A stretch of DNA of 64,000 nt from Flavobacterium sp. CECT 9288 (GCF_918731615.1 NZ_OU957226.1:248001-312000); one strand, 5' to 3'; positions 16,678 to 26,711 are shown, numbered from the stretch's first letter. A program made the numbers and translations. The notes: generated by a model not told the origin, from the sequence alone.

Positions 16678-17208
16678 ATGACTGCAGACAAAGTAACAAC
16701 TTTCGATGTCTTAATCGAAATACCAAGAGGAAGTAGAAATAAATACGAATATGATTTCGAAATAAAAAGAATGCGTTTTGATAGAATGTTATTCTCTTCA
16801 ATGATGTATCCAGCTGATTACGGATTTATCCCTGAAACTTTAGCATTAGATGGAGATCCATTAGATGTATTAGTATTAGTAAACGAACCAACTTTTCCAG
16901 GTTGCGTAATGGAAGTAAAGCCTATTGGAGTATTTCACATGGCTGATGATAAAGGACCAGATGAAAAAGTAATCTGCGTACCTGTTTCTGATCCAATTTG
17001 GAATTCGTTAGAAAACCTTTCAGACATTAACCCTCACTTATTAAAAGAAATTGAGCACTTTTTTCAAGTGTACAAAGATCTTGAAAACAAAAAAGTAGAT
17101 GTTGAAGGTTGGGGAGATGTAAACGAAGCATATGCTATCATCAAAGAATGTACAGAACGCTTTAATGCTATCGAAAACAAACCAGAAGGTTTATTTAGCA
17201 TTAAGTAA
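16678..17208 (+). CDS. ppa: Soluble inorganic pyrophosphatase, family I
   Basis: Hydrolyses cytosolic pyrophosphate to phosphate, pulling biosynthetic reactions forward. The 176 residues have the family I signature DGDPLDVLVL (residues 60-69, metal-binding Asp residues) plus IEIPRGSRNKYEYDF (11-25), YPADYGFIPETL and the C-terminal VEGWGDVNEAYAIIKE. It has an excellent promoter and its own terminator, and lies just before a membrane pyrophosphatase gene. Confidence 0.96.
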   Translation: MTADKVTTFDVLIEIPRGSRNKYEYDFEIKRMRFDRMLFSSMMYPADYGFIPETLALDGDPLDVLVLVNEPTFPGCVMEVKPIGVFHMADDKGPDEKVICVPVSDPIWNSLENLSDINPHLLKEIEHFFQVYKDLENKKVDVEGWGDVNEAYAIIKECTERFNAIENKPEGLFSIK

Positions 17209-17228
17209 TAATTTAGCATAATAATTGT

Positions 17229-17266
17229 AAAAAAAGCAATATTCCGTTTGGAGTATTGCTTTTTTG
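17229..17266 (+). terminator. Terminator of ppa
   Basis: AAAAAAGCAATATTC, loop CGTTTG, GAGTATTGCTTTTTT: a stem of about ten pairs including one wobble, with a T tract. Confidence 0.85.
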
Positions 17267-17319
17267 CTTAAATTCGTTTGGTTACACAATAAGTATTAAC
17301 TATAAACCAAACCAAAATT

Positions 17320-19875
17320 ATGAATACAATTATGATTTATTTGCCAATCGCCATGGCATTCATTGGACTGGCATTTATGTTTACAAAACGAGCATGGGTT
17401 TTAAAACAAGATCCAGGTGATGGTAAAATGAAAGAGATTTCAGATTACATTTACGAAGGCGCTTTGGCTTTCCTCAAAGCAGAATATCGATTATTGACTT
17501 TCTTTGTTATTGGAGCCAGTATTGCATTGGCTGGTATTTCGTTTATTGTTCCCACAACACATATATTAATAGTAGTAGCTTTTATTTTTGGTGCTTTTTT
17601 CTCAGCCCTTGCTGGAAATATGGGAATGAAAATAGCGACTAAAACGAATGTGAGAACTACGCAGGCTGCTCGAACGAGTTTGCCGCAAGCTTTAAAAGTA
17701 TCTTTTGGTGGTGGAACCGTAATGGGACTTGGTGTTGCAGGTTTAGCGGTTTTAGGTTTGACCACATTCTTTATATTTTTCTTTCATTTTTTTATGAACG
17801 GTGTCTGGACTTCAACAGAAGACATGACCATTGTTTTAGAAACATTAGCAGGATTTTCTCTTGGAGCGGAATCAATAGCATTATTTGCAAGAGTTGGTGG
17901 CGGTATTTACACTAAAGCCGCCGATGTAGGTGCTGATTTAGTAGGTAAAGTAGAAGCAGGAATCCCAGAAGATGATCCTCGTAATCCAGCTACAATTGCA
18001 GATAATGTAGGAGACAATGTAGGAGATGTTGCTGGTATGGGTGCTGATTTATTTGGCTCTTATGTTGCAACGGTTTTGGCAGCTATGGTGCTAGGGAATT
18101 ATGTAATCAAAGATATGGGCGGAAGTATTCAAGATGCTTTTGGAGGTATTGGACCCATTTTATTACCAATGGCAATTGCTGGTTTTGGAATTTTATTCTC
18201 TATCATCGGAACCATGTTGGTTAAAATATCCGATGACAATTCCAAAGAAGCACAAGTACAAAAGGCTTTAAATATTGGTAATTGGGTTTCGATAGGTTTG
18301 ACTTTAGTAGCTTGTTACTTTCTCGTACAATACATGTTACCTGAAACCATGAAAATGGATTTCTTTGGAGAAGGAACAAAAGAAATTTCATCTATGCGTG
18401 TTTTTTACGCAACAATTGTTGGTCTAGTTGTAGGTGCGGTTATTTCATCGGTTACTGAATATTATACGGGATTGGGTACAAAACCGGTAATGGCAATTGT
18501 ACAAAAATCAAGTACGGGAGCGGGTACAAACGTAATTGCAGGATTAGCAACCGGAATGATTTCAACTTTCCCCACGGTTTTATTATTTGCGGCAGCGATT
18601 TGGACTTCCTATGCTTTAGCAGGATTTTATGGTGTGGCTTTGGCGGCATCAGCAATGATGGCAACCACAGCTATGCAATTAGCAATCGATGCTTTTGGAC
18701 CTATATCTGATAATGCGGGCGGAATTGCAGAAATGAGTGAACTACCTAAAGAAGTGCGTACTAGAACCGATATTTTAGATTCTGTAGGGAATACAACAGC
18801 AGCAACTGGGAAAGGATTTGCTATTGCTTCGGCAGCATTGACATCACTAGCCTTATTTGCAGCTTATGTAACATTCACGGGGATTGACGGAATCAATATT
18901 TTCAAAGCGCCAGTTTTGGCCATGTTATTTGTAGGCGGAATGATTCCCGTAGTTTTCTCGGCGCTAGCCATGAATTCAGTTGGGAAAGCTGCCATGGATA
19001 TGGTGTACGAAGTGCGTCGACAGTTCAGAGAAATCCCCGGGATTATGGAAGGAACTGCAAAACCAGAATATGCAAAATGTGTCGATATTTCGACAAAAGC
19101 CGCTTTGCGCGAAATGATGTTACCAGGTGTTTTGACTATTGGTTTTCCAATTGCCATTGTACTTTTAGGAAAGTTAGTGTATTCAGATAACAACCAACTC
19201 ATTGCCGAAATGCTTGGAGGTTATATGGCTGGAGTTACCGTTTCGGGTGTTTTGTGGGCCGTTTTCCAAAACAATGCTGGAGGTGCTTGGGACAATGCCA
19301 AAAAGTCTTTTGAAGCGGGTGTGGTGATTAATGGTGAAATGACCTATAAAGGATCTGATGCGCACAAAGCAGCGGTTACCGGAGATACTGTTGGTGATCC
19401 TTTCAAAGACACTTCGGGACCATCTATGAATATTTTAATCAAATTGACTTGTTTAATAGGTTTGGTTATTGCTCCAATTTTAGGAAATGGTCATTCAGAT
19501 GTAGCTACAGTTAAGTCTTGTTGCGCTGCTCATTCAAAAACAGAAATGGTTTATAGTATGGGCAAATGTGACCTTTCAAAAATGGCTAACATGACTAAAG
19601 CAGAATGTGAAGCGATGTGCAAAGAAAACGGATGTACACCTGAACAAACAGCAAAATGTTTGGCAAATTTTGATGCCAATGGTAAATATAAATATCAAAA
19701 AACAGATTGTTTTGACACCAGTAAATACGAGAAAAAAACCGTGAACGTAAGTATCTCTTCTACAGATGGAAAGACTGTTGGAAAAGTAACAAAAATAGTC
19801 AACGGTAAAACAACAACAGAGGTTTTTGAAGGCACAGAAGCTGAAGTAAAAGCCAAAATTGATGCTGTGAAGTAA
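17320..19875 (+). CDS. hppA: Ion-pumping membrane pyrophosphatase with Cys-rich C-terminal extension
   Basis: Multi-helix membrane pump that couples pyrophosphate hydrolysis to H+ or Na+ export. Signatures: [21 protein letters not shown] (partly from about residue 204), [17 protein letters not shown], and [13 protein letters not shown] near residue 490. The Ala in TTAATGKG, where potassium-independent enzymes have Lys, predicts the K+-dependent class; Na+ or H+ cannot be decided. 851 residues is longer than the usual 660-770. About 125 residues after the last helix form an added tail with eight Cys (734-797: SCC, GKC, AEC, MCKENGC, KCL, DCF) and then a beta-rich end. The family's C-terminus is expected to face the periplasm. 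Confidence 0.9.
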   Translation: MNTIMIYLPIAMAFIGLAFMFTKRAWVLKQDPGDGKMKEISDYIYEGALAFLKAEYRLLTFFVIGASIALAGISFIVPTTHILIVVAFIFGAFFSALAGNMGMKIATKTNVRTTQAARTSLPQALKVSFGGGTVMGLGVAGLAVLGLTTFFIFFFHFFMNGVWTSTEDMTIVLETLAGFSLGAESIALFARVGGGIYTKAADVGADLVGKVEAGIPEDDPRNPATIADNVGDNVGDVAGMGADLFGSYVATVLAAMVLGNYVIKDMGGSIQDAFGGIGPILLPMAIAGFGILFSIIGTMLVKISDDNSKEAQVQKALNIGNWVSIGLTLVACYFLVQYMLPETMKMDFFGEGTKEISSMRVFYATIVGLVVGAVISSVTEYYTGLGTKPVMAIVQKSSTGAGTNVIAGLATGMISTFPTVLLFAAAIWTSYALAGFYGVALAASAMMATTAMQLAIDAFGPISDNAGGIAEMSELPKEVRTRTDILDSVGNTTAATGKGFAIASAALTSLALFAAYVTFTGIDGINIFKAPVLAMLFVGGMIPVVFSALAMNSVGKAAMDMVYEVRRQFREIPGIMEGTAKPEYAKCVDISTKAALREMMLPGVLTIGFPIAIVLLGKLVYSDNNQLIAEMLGGYMAGVTVSGVLWAVFQNNAGGAWDNAKKSFEAGVVINGEMTYKGSDAHKAAVTGDTVGDPFKDTSGPSMNILIKLTCLIGLVIAPILGNGHSDVATVKSCCAAHSKTEMVYSMGKCDLSKMANMTKAECEAMCKENGCTPEQTAKCLANFDANGKYKYQKTDCFDTSKYEKKTVNVSISSTDGKTVGKVTKIVNGKTTTEVFEGTEAEVKAKIDAVK

Positions 19876-19894
19876 AATAGTAAAATCATATAAT

Positions 19895-19928
19895 AAAAAA
19901 AATGCCTTGCAATTTGCGAGGCATTTAT
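19895..19928 (+). terminator. Terminator of hppA
   Basis: AATGCCTTGCA / TGCGAGGCATT, an 11-bp stem with one wobble, flanked by A and T tracts. Confidence 0.8.
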
Positions 19929-20235
19929 GTTTTATAATAATTGGTTGTAATAAGTTCTCTCTTTTTGTCCATTACAACATAAATCATTTCACTCTGTTTT
20001 TATCCAATGGTATTAAATTGTTGATTCATATCTAAGGGTATATTTTGCTTATTTTGTAACTATGTAATGTTAAGTATATGCGGTATAAATACTGTGTTAA
20101 AGGATGTAATAAAATTTGTATTTTTTTTAAAATTAAAGGTAAAATTATTAATAAAATTTCTTTAGATTTGATTTATTAAAAAAGTTATCGCGAAAACTAT
20201 TTAAAAAAACATTATTAACATTATTAAATTATCAC
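19929..20235. other. AT-rich intergenic region
   Basis: Between the hppA terminator and the next gene I see only AT-rich sequence, with partial -7-like matches (TATTTTG near 20050, AAATTTG near 20115) and no confident promoter, structure or short ORF with support. Confidence 0.5.
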
Positions 20236-20547
20236 ATGAAAAAAATTGTATTTTGCCTTTTGGCTGTAGGAATGACAGCATTTGCTAGTGCTTCAACCGG
20301 AGAAATTGGAAAACCAGTTAAGGAAACCGTAAGAAAAGAAATTGTTTCTAAAAAGAAGCTGGAAAAACTAAAAACTGTTGAAGTGAAAGAAGAAGTTAAG
20401 ACAGTTAAATGCACACTATACACAGGAGTAACAACATCTAATCCATCTGGTTGGGAAACATTTGAGTATTCTTGTTTTTTTTGTTGGGGTGGCTCTGAAA
20501 ATGGTTGTCTTGCATCAGCGGCTAAAGAGAGTGGTTTAGCTTTGTAG
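20236..20547 (+). CDS. Small exported cysteine-containing protein, unknown function
   Basis: I do not recognise this 103-residue protein. It has a clear signal peptide (MKKIVFCLLAVGMTAFASA), a lysine/glutamate-rich middle (residues 27-57) that looks helical, and a C-terminal part with four Cys: VKC, then EYSCFFCWGGSENGC, ending LASAAKESGLAL. The pattern resembles a small disulfide-bonded or metal-binding exported peptide. It stands just before a GLPGLI gene and a TonB-receptor-like gene, but its own terminator separates it, so a shared function is only a guess. Confidence 0.6.
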   Translation: MKKIVFCLLAVGMTAFASASTGEIGKPVKETVRKEIVSKKKLEKLKTVEVKEEVKTVKCTLYTGVTTSNPSGWETFEYSCFFCWGGSENGCLASAAKESGLAL

Positions 20548-20556
20548 TGACAAAAT

Positions 20557-20592
20557 AAATTGAGACTTGTAGTTTATTACGAGTCTCAATTT
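20557..20592 (+). terminator. Terminator of the 20236 gene
   Basis: Perfect 11-bp stem AAATTGAGACT / AGTCTCAATTT with a 14-base loop. The 3' side is T-rich but has no long T run. Confidence 0.7.
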
Positions 20593-20645
20593 ATAAAGTT
20601 TTATAGTATAATAGCAGGTGTTATTTATCAATTATATTTTTTTAA

Positions 20646-21443
20646 ATGAAAAAAATTATTTTCTTTTTATTTTTTACAACTAGTTTTTTTGCTCAAGAAG
20701 TGACTTTCAAATACAAGTTTACAACTAATTTTTCTTTCGATAAAGCTACAACTACAATTGACTTTACGATGCAGCAAAATGGGGATGCTGCTATTATCGA
20801 TACAGATAATATTACAGATTCGAAACAATTTAAATATCATAATGAAATTACATTGTTAAAAGCCAGCGATTCAATTTGTGCTTACAATGTTAATGATCAA
20901 GGATTTCTGTTCCTAGCTAAAAATAAACATTATAAAGATTATAGAAATAATATGCAAATATTACATGATATTTCTTTTAGAGGCTCAGCATATTTAGAAG
21001 ATAATATTGATATATTTAATTGGGAACTTCTTAACGAAAAGGATACTTTAATAGCTAATTTTAAATGCAAAAAAGCGATTACTAAGTTCAGAGGTAGAGA
21101 ATATACTGCTTACTATAGTAATGAAATTGCAAATCACGGTGGGCCTTGGAAATTTGATGGTTTACCTGGTTTTATTTTGAAAGTTGATTCTAAAGACGGG
21201 TATGTCAATATTGAGCCTACAGCAATTATAATCAATAATAATGAAGACAAAGTGCTTAAAAATCCTTTTTTGGGTAAAAAGACAATATTGTTTAAGGACT
21301 TAGCCGCTATAGTTATTGAAAAAGAGAAAAAAGCGGTAGCAAAAAGAAAGGCAGATGCAGGAGGCAATCTTATTAATGCAAAATTTGGACCGCATGAGGG
21401 TATTGAAGACATTGGACTCAATGGCACACGAGTTTATGAATAA
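20646..21443 (+). CDS. GLPGLI family protein (module 1)
   Basis: Exported Bacteroidota protein of the GLPGLI family, named for a Gly-Leu-Pro-Gly-Leu-Ile motif; function unknown. The 265 residues start with a signal peptide (MKKIIFFLFFTTSFFAQ). The motif reads FDGLPGFILKVDSKDG here, one change from the name. A conserved pattern, DTLIANFKCKKAITKFRGREYTAYYS, precedes it, as in the family (a Cys before the W-type AYYSNEI strand). It is 219 bases before a TonB-receptor-like gene, the arrangement repeated at 25.8-30.3 kb with two paralogues. Confidence 0.85.
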   Translation: MKKIIFFLFFTTSFFAQEVTFKYKFTTNFSFDKATTTIDFTMQQNGDAAIIDTDNITDSKQFKYHNEITLLKASDSICAYNVNDQGFLFLAKNKHYKDYRNNMQILHDISFRGSAYLEDNIDIFNWELLNEKDTLIANFKCKKAITKFRGREYTAYYSNEIANHGGPWKFDGLPGFILKVDSKDGYVNIEPTAIIINNNEDKVLKNPFLGKKTILFKDLAAIVIEKEKKAVAKRKADAGGNLINAKFGPHEGIEDIGLNGTRVYE

Positions 21444-21662
21444 TGAATAAGTTCTAAAAGTGGTAATATTTATTGATGCTTACTGTTATGTTGCGTTGTA
21501 AATAATAATAAAGTGTAAATACATATGTATGTCTTAAACGTTTTAGCCAGCAATAGTATCTTCAAAGTAATAGTCGTGACTTAAGAGAGTGAATAATATT
21601 CAAAATCAATATGCTTAACCGCTGCGCATTAAGTGGCGGAAATAGCAATCCCAAATCATATC

Positions 21663-24251
21663 ATGTTAAAATATTTCTTATTGCTTTTTTTGAGTACTAC
21701 CGCATTTAGTCAAACTATTAATTTTAACGTTAAAGATGAAGAAGGTATTGCAATACCTTTTTGCAATGTATTATTAATAGAAAAATCTACAAACGCGACA
21801 CTTGAATTTACTAAAATTATAAATGGTATAGGTGTTTATAGTGTTAAGAAAAAGTACACTTCTCTTATAATTAATGTACAATCTGTAAACTATTTTTATG
21901 AGAAAGTAGTAATCGAAAATCCAGATCAAGACAAAACTTACAACTTTAGTATAGTGATGAAAAATAACCATATGAAACAACTCGATGAGGTTATTATAAA
22001 AACACCAGACCGGCCTTATTCTGTAAAAAAAGACACTGTAATTTTTGACGTAGCAAAGTATCGAGATGGCAACGAGAAAAAGGTTGAGGATTTATTAAAA
22101 AAGTTACCCGGGATTGAGGTAGATGTTAACGGTGGGATAAAATATAGAGGAAAAGTACTTGAAACGGTCACTTTAGACGGTGATAATATTTTTAATAGTA
22201 ACTATAAATTAGGTACTAAGAATATCAATATTGATATGGTTGAACAAATAGAAGCTATCGAAAATTACACTAATAATATATTGCTAAAAGGTATTGAAAG
22301 TGATGGAAAAGTCGCACTGAATTTAAAATTAAAAAAAGGAAAGTCAGATTATTCAGGTAATCTTGAAAATGGTTTAGGCTTAAAAAATGAACTTAATGGT
22401 GCGTACTATTCTAATTCTTATTTGATGCAGATTGCAGCGCGTGTCAAATCATTTACAACCCTAAATTTGAATAATATTGGGCGTAGTGATTCTTTTTTTT
22501 ACGAAAAACAAAATTCAAAAAGTTTAGATAAAAAATCTGAAGAAGACTTTAAAACTATTAAATTGTTATCAGATCAATTATTTGCGCCTAGTTTAGATCC
22601 TGTAAGATTCAATAGAAATAATCAATTTTTTATCAGTCACAATAATTTATATAAATTCAATAAGAAGGTAAGTCTCAAAACGAATTTGAACTTTATTGAT
22701 GATAGAATTGATTCTGAGCAAAGAGTAATGACTCAAAACTTTTTTAATAATACAACTGTTGAGACTAATGATAATTTCATTTTTAAGAAAAAACCAAAGG
22801 TATTTACTGCAGAATTAGAATTAAGAATAAATACTTCAAAGTCCAGTTTGTTAGAAATTTTCAGTAAACAGTATTTTGAAAGTACCAAGTTATTTAGCGA
22901 TTATACTAAAAATAATTCGTTAGCTTATAATAATATTAATATTTCAGAAAATTATTTGGGAATTAACAAAGTAGTTCATACCTGGAAAATAGCCTCCAAC
23001 AAAGCTCTACAAGGCAATGCGTACTATGCAATAAACATAATTCCTCAGCAATTTAGTAGTGTAAATGCAAATGAATCATTGATTCAAGATAGTAAATTTA
23101 AGAAGTCTACCATATTGATTAATTATAATTTGGTTGGAAAGTCAAAGTTTTTAAGTTACACCATTCAGATGGGTTCGAATAATATTAAAACACCTTATTT
23201 ATCACAAAATTCCATAGTAGGTAATAATACATTATTTATTAACAATACCATATATAATCATTCTAGAGTCCGCATAAATAGTGGCAGAATCACATTTGTC
23301 CCTGGTATTTCATTTACTAACTACTACTTAAGTTTAAGTAGTAGTGGATTAAATATTATTTCACCAGTTAATACGGTTATTATAGAGCCTTCTATTAGTG
23401 CTGAGTACAAGATGAAAGGTTCTTTATTTACTGCTTTGTATTCGAACACTAGAAAGCCTATTAAAGAGGAAAATATATTTATCGATCGTGTGTTTGTAAG
23501 TAATAGAACTACAATTTTAAACAAGCCGTCTTTTGATTTTCAAAAAAGAAACGCCTACAGTTTAAGTTATTTTTATACAGACCTTTCAAGTAATGCGACC
23601 TTGAATATGTCTATACAATACGATAAAAACAACGGAAACTATTTGTCAGATTTTACCATTGATGAGAATACTGTTGTTGTTAAAAATGTATTTTATGAAG
23701 TATACAATACTTTATTAAGTGCAAATTTACGATTTTCAAGATTTTTTGAAAAGTTAAAAACTACCGCAACATCCACTTCAAGTATAACGGCGACAGAATA
23801 TCTTAATATTGTAAATAGTTCAGATATTCGAAAGAATAATAACCAGATAATTAATAATTCATTAAAAATAGGGACGGGTTTTGCGAGCCGAATTAATTTT
23901 CAAAATACGTTTTCGCATAGTTCTATTGCATCAAAATCAGGTGTAACGAATCGAGTAGAGTCTATACAGAATAGTTTCTCGATGAGAACACGAATTAGTA
24001 AGAAGTCAAGCGCAACCTTGAAAAGTGATTTTTTCATTCCAAACCTAAGTAATAGCAGTAACAGCTATCATTTTGTAGATTTGGAATGTGGTTACAAATT
24101 TAATGATAATATTAACCTTACGTTACTAGCCAATAATTTATTGGATTTAAAAAGTTTCAATCAGGTTGAAAATAATGATTTCTCAGCTTATATATCGCAA
24201 ACAAATTTAACGAAACGTTTTTTCTTGATTAATGTGGAATTTACTTTTTAA
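21663..24251 (+). CDS. TonB-dependent receptor-like outer-membrane protein (module 1)
   Basis: Predicted outer-membrane receptor of 863 residues. ATG 21663 gives a signal peptide (MLKYFLLLFLSTTAFSQ); an upstream in-frame GTG at 21633 is unlikely. Domains: a CarboxypepD-reg-like beta sandwich (about 18-105), a plug-type domain with DTVIFDVAKYRDGNEKKVEDLL and KLPGIEVDVNGGIKYRGK (about 125-170), then a long barrel ending FFLINVEFTF. No TonB box is obvious. It is a distant paralogue of the receptor at 27582, sharing KLPGxEV and the LKLKKGK start of the barrel. The ligand is unknown. Confidence 0.82.
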   Translation: MLKYFLLLFLSTTAFSQTINFNVKDEEGIAIPFCNVLLIEKSTNATLEFTKIINGIGVYSVKKKYTSLIINVQSVNYFYEKVVIENPDQDKTYNFSIVMKNNHMKQLDEVIIKTPDRPYSVKKDTVIFDVAKYRDGNEKKVEDLLKKLPGIEVDVNGGIKYRGKVLETVTLDGDNIFNSNYKLGTKNINIDMVEQIEAIENYTNNILLKGIESDGKVALNLKLKKGKSDYSGNLENGLGLKNELNGAYYSNSYLMQIAARVKSFTTLNLNNIGRSDSFFYEKQNSKSLDKKSEEDFKTIKLLSDQLFAPSLDPVRFNRNNQFFISHNNLYKFNKKVSLKTNLNFIDDRIDSEQRVMTQNFFNNTTVETNDNFIFKKKPKVFTAELELRINTSKSSLLEIFSKQYFESTKLFSDYTKNNSLAYNNINISENYLGINKVVHTWKIASNKALQGNAYYAINIIPQQFSSVNANESLIQDSKFKKSTILINYNLVGKSKFLSYTIQMGSNNIKTPYLSQNSIVGNNTLFINNTIYNHSRVRINSGRITFVPGISFTNYYLSLSSSGLNIISPVNTVIIEPSISAEYKMKGSLFTALYSNTRKPIKEENIFIDRVFVSNRTTILNKPSFDFQKRNAYSLSYFYTDLSSNATLNMSIQYDKNNGNYLSDFTIDENTVVVKNVFYEVYNTLLSANLRFSRFFEKLKTTATSTSSITATEYLNIVNSSDIRKNNNQIINNSLKIGTGFASRINFQNTFSHSSIASKSGVTNRVESIQNSFSMRTRISKKSSATLKSDFFIPNLSNSSNSYHFVDLECGYKFNDNINLTLLANNLLDLKSFNQVENNDFSAYISQTNLTKRFFLINVEFTF

Positions 24252-24282
24252 GCAATTATTGAAAACAGAATGGATTTTTTAT

Positions 24283-24897
24283 CTAAAACAACCCGTTCAA
24301 TTCGGCATCAATTCGGTTGAAAATGTTTCCTAAATCCTCTGGATTGTCCACAAAATTGATATTGTCTACATCAATGATCAATAATTTTCCTTTGTCATAG
24401 GTTTGAATCCAGCCTTCGTAGCGTTCGTTCAAACGGCTTAAGTACTCAATTGATATGGAGTTTTCGTATTCGCGGCCACGTTTGTGTATTTGTCCCACTA
24501 AATTAGGAATAGAACTTCTTAAGTAAATCAGTAGATCGGGTGCTTTAACCGTGGACTCCATCAATTCAAATAAAGAAGAATAATTTTGAAAATCACGATT
24601 GGTCATTAAACCCATAGCATATAAGTTGGGTGCAAAAATGTGCGCATCCTCATAAATGGTTCTGTCCTGAATGATTTTTTTACCGCTTTCGCGAATTTGC
24701 ATCACTTGACGAAAACGACTGTTCAAGAAATAAATTTGTAAATTAAAGGACCATCGTTCCATTTGATGATAAAAATCATCTAAGTACGGATTGTCAACTA
24801 CATCTTCAAAATGCGGTTCCCACTTAAATTGTTTGGCTAATAATCGGGTTAAGGTTGTTTTTCCCGAGCCTATATTTCCTGCTATTGCTATGTGCAT
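24283..24897 (-). CDS. Deoxynucleoside kinase
   Basis: Cytosolic kinase of the deoxyadenosine/deoxyguanosine kinase type that phosphorylates salvaged deoxynucleosides. The 204 residues begin MHIAIAGNIGSGKTTLTRLL, with the P-loop GNIGSGKT (residues 7-14). The DRTIYEDAHIFA motif (about 78-89) carries the catalytic Asp/Arg region, and RGREYENSISIEYLSRLNERYEGW matches the lid. The start overlaps the upstream stop by one base (TAATG), implying translational coupling. Confidence 0.9.
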   Translation of the reverse strand: MHIAIAGNIGSGKTTLTRLLAKQFKWEPHFEDVVDNPYLDDFYHQMERWSFNLQIYFLNSRFRQVMQIRESGKKIIQDRTIYEDAHIFAPNLYAMGLMTNRDFQNYSSLFELMESTVKAPDLLIYLRSSIPNLVGQIHKRGREYENSISIEYLSRLNERYEGWIQTYDKGKLLIIDVDNINFVDNPEDLGNIFNRIDAELNGLF

Positions 24898-25688
24898 TAC
24901 GGTATTGTGATTTTATAATTGCTAATTCCTGAGGTTGTAAAAATAGATAAAATTTGGTCTTTGTAATGAAATTTGACAAACGTTTTTTCGGAAATTACCA
25001 ATTGTATTTTTTTATCTTTTACTACATCAATAAAGTATAATTCTCCGCTTTTAGAATAGATGTATTGGGTGTCATTTAAAAGGGCAATGCAATCAAAATC
25101 TGGGATGCTATGTATTTTTTTTATTTTTCCAAAAATATCACAAGCGTACCAGTTTTTTGCGGTATCAATCCATTGGAACAAATTGAAATCAGTACTGTAA
25201 AATATAATGTTTTCACTTAAGGGTGTCGCAAGTGTTTTGTAATTCTGATTCAAATAATCGTACAAGCCTATTTGTTGATTCATACTGTTATAAACCCAAA
25301 TTTGGTTTTGAGAAGCTATACCTACCGCTGTTGCCACTATTGGTATTGGATTTTCTGAAAAATTTATTTTTTGAGTTTCATTCAGTTGATTGTCAAGAGT
25401 AATAACCATATTGAAATTTTCGTAAAATAAAACTAATTTGAGAGGGTTTTGTAGATCGACCTTTGTGATCTTCCCCAAAGAAATGTTTTTGTAATCCAAT
25501 CTTTCGCTCCCATTAATTTTTGAAAAAACATCATTTTTAAGGGTATAATAAAAACCAAAGGAGTCGTATCCTAAAAAATCATCAGCATCCACAGCAATCG
25601 TGTTCAATCTTGTAACAGTTGGTTTCTGATTTTGACAAAAACCTATCGTTGAACAGTAAAATAGGGTCAAAAAAACTAATTTTTTCAT
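24897..25688 (-). CDS. Exported protein of unknown function, beta-propeller-like
   Basis: I do not recognise this 263-residue protein. ATG 25688 gives a signal peptide (MKKLVFLTLFYCSTIGFCQ); a frame opening at 25703 only adds five residues. The mature part consists of repeated short beta-strand pieces (LDNQLNETQKINF, NQIWVYNSMNQQIGLYDYLN, TQYIYSKSGELYFIDVV) that resemble the blades of a WD40- or NHL-like propeller; this is an inference. It is coupled to the deoxynucleoside kinase gene by a one-base overlap, although an exported protein and a cytosolic kinase have no obvious shared job. Confidence 0.6.
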   Translation of the reverse strand: MKKLVFLTLFYCSTIGFCQNQKPTVTRLNTIAVDADDFLGYDSFGFYYTLKNDVFSKINGSERLDYKNISLGKITKVDLQNPLKLVLFYENFNMVITLDNQLNETQKINFSENPIPIVATAVGIASQNQIWVYNSMNQQIGLYDYLNQNYKTLATPLSENIIFYSTDFNLFQWIDTAKNWYACDIFGKIKKIHSIPDFDCIALLNDTQYIYSKSGELYFIDVVKDKKIQLVISEKTFVKFHYKDQILSIFTTSGISNYKITIP

Positions 25689-25801
25689 AAAGTAAAAGTA
25701 CAATTAAACCAAAAGCGTAATTGATTGTCTTAGTATTTATTTAACAGTATCGTTGTAACAAAAATACTAATATCTACTCTTATTTATTAAAAACCATCAA
25801 G

Positions 25802-26698
25802 ATGCAAAGATTAATTTTAACATTGGTAATCGCAGTAGTTTCCTTTTTAGGGTTACAAGCGCAGGAATTTCAAGGAATGGCTGTTTATGAAAGTAAAACG
25901 AGTACTTCTGATTTTAAATCCAGAATGGAAGGCAACAAAAACATGACGCCTGACATGCAAAAAATGATTGAAGAACGAATGAAAAAAATGTTCGAAAAAA
26001 CATTTATTCTCAACTTTAATAAAACGGCTTCCATTTATAAAGAAGAAGAAAAATTAGAGGCTTCAAATCAAGCAGGTGGCGGATTCCGAATGATGTCAAG
26101 CTTTGCAGGAGGCGGGGGAACTTATTATAAAAACGTAAAAGACAAACAATACAGCAACGACAAAGAGTTCATGGGTAAAGAATTCTTGGTTAAAGATTCG
26201 CTTACAAGTCTAGCTTGGAAAATGGAATCCGAAACAAGAGTAATAGGCGGGTATACTTGTTACAAAGCTACTGCAACAAAGAAACCAAGCGCTACAGATT
26301 TTAGAAATATGCGTCCTCGTAAAGATGATGCTGAAAAGAAAGAAGGAGCAAAACCTGCTGAGGAGAAAAAAACCAATTTTTTGGATGCTGTTGAGGTGCC
26401 AAAAGAAATCGCAATCACTGCTTGGTATACGCCTGAAATCCCAGTGAGTCAAGGACCTGAAGGCTATTGGGGTTTGCCGGGATTAATTTTGGAAGTAAAT
26501 GATGGACGCACAACTATTTTGTGTTCAAAAGTAGTTTTAAACCCAAAAGATAAAGTTGAGATTAAAGCGGTTGCAAAAGGAAAAGTAGTTTCGCAAAAAG
26601 AATATGACGAAGCCGTAATGAAAAAAATGGAAGAGTGGAGAGAGATGAATCAAGGCCGTGGTGGAAATGGAGGTATGCAAATGCGTTTCGGAAATTAA
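25802..26698 (+). CDS. GLPGLI family protein (module 2, first copy)
   Basis: Exported protein of 298 residues with the exact family motif: YWGLPGLILEVNDGRTTILCSK. The signal peptide is MQRLILTLVIAVVSFLGLQAQ. The region before it has the family VIGGYTCYKATATKKPS and ITAWYTPEIPVSQGPEGYWG. Extra features are a Met/Lys-rich segment (MTPDMQKMIEERMKKMFEKTF) and a Gly/Met-rich end (GRGGNGGMQMRFGN). It starts an apparent operon with a second GLPGLI gene 13 bases downstream and a TonB receptor after that. Confidence 0.9.
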   Translation: MQRLILTLVIAVVSFLGLQAQEFQGMAVYESKTSTSDFKSRMEGNKNMTPDMQKMIEERMKKMFEKTFILNFNKTASIYKEEEKLEASNQAGGGFRMMSSFAGGGGTYYKNVKDKQYSNDKEFMGKEFLVKDSLTSLAWKMESETRVIGGYTCYKATATKKPSATDFRNMRPRKDDAEKKEGAKPAEEKKTNFLDAVEVPKEIAITAWYTPEIPVSQGPEGYWGLPGLILEVNDGRTTILCSKVVLNPKDKVEIKAVAKGKVVSQKEYDEAVMKKMEEWREMNQGRGGNGGMQMRFGN

Positions 26699-26711
26699 TT
26701 AAAGTAAAGAT

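Noticed and set aside
21633..21662. GTG start for the first receptor-like protein
   Set aside because: It would place ten polar residues before an excellent signal peptide.
20236..24251. RiPP biosynthetic cluster
   Set aside because: No modifying enzyme, peptidase or dedicated exporter accompanies the small Cys protein; the peptide has an ordinary Sec signal. Kept only as a possible ligand/partner idea.
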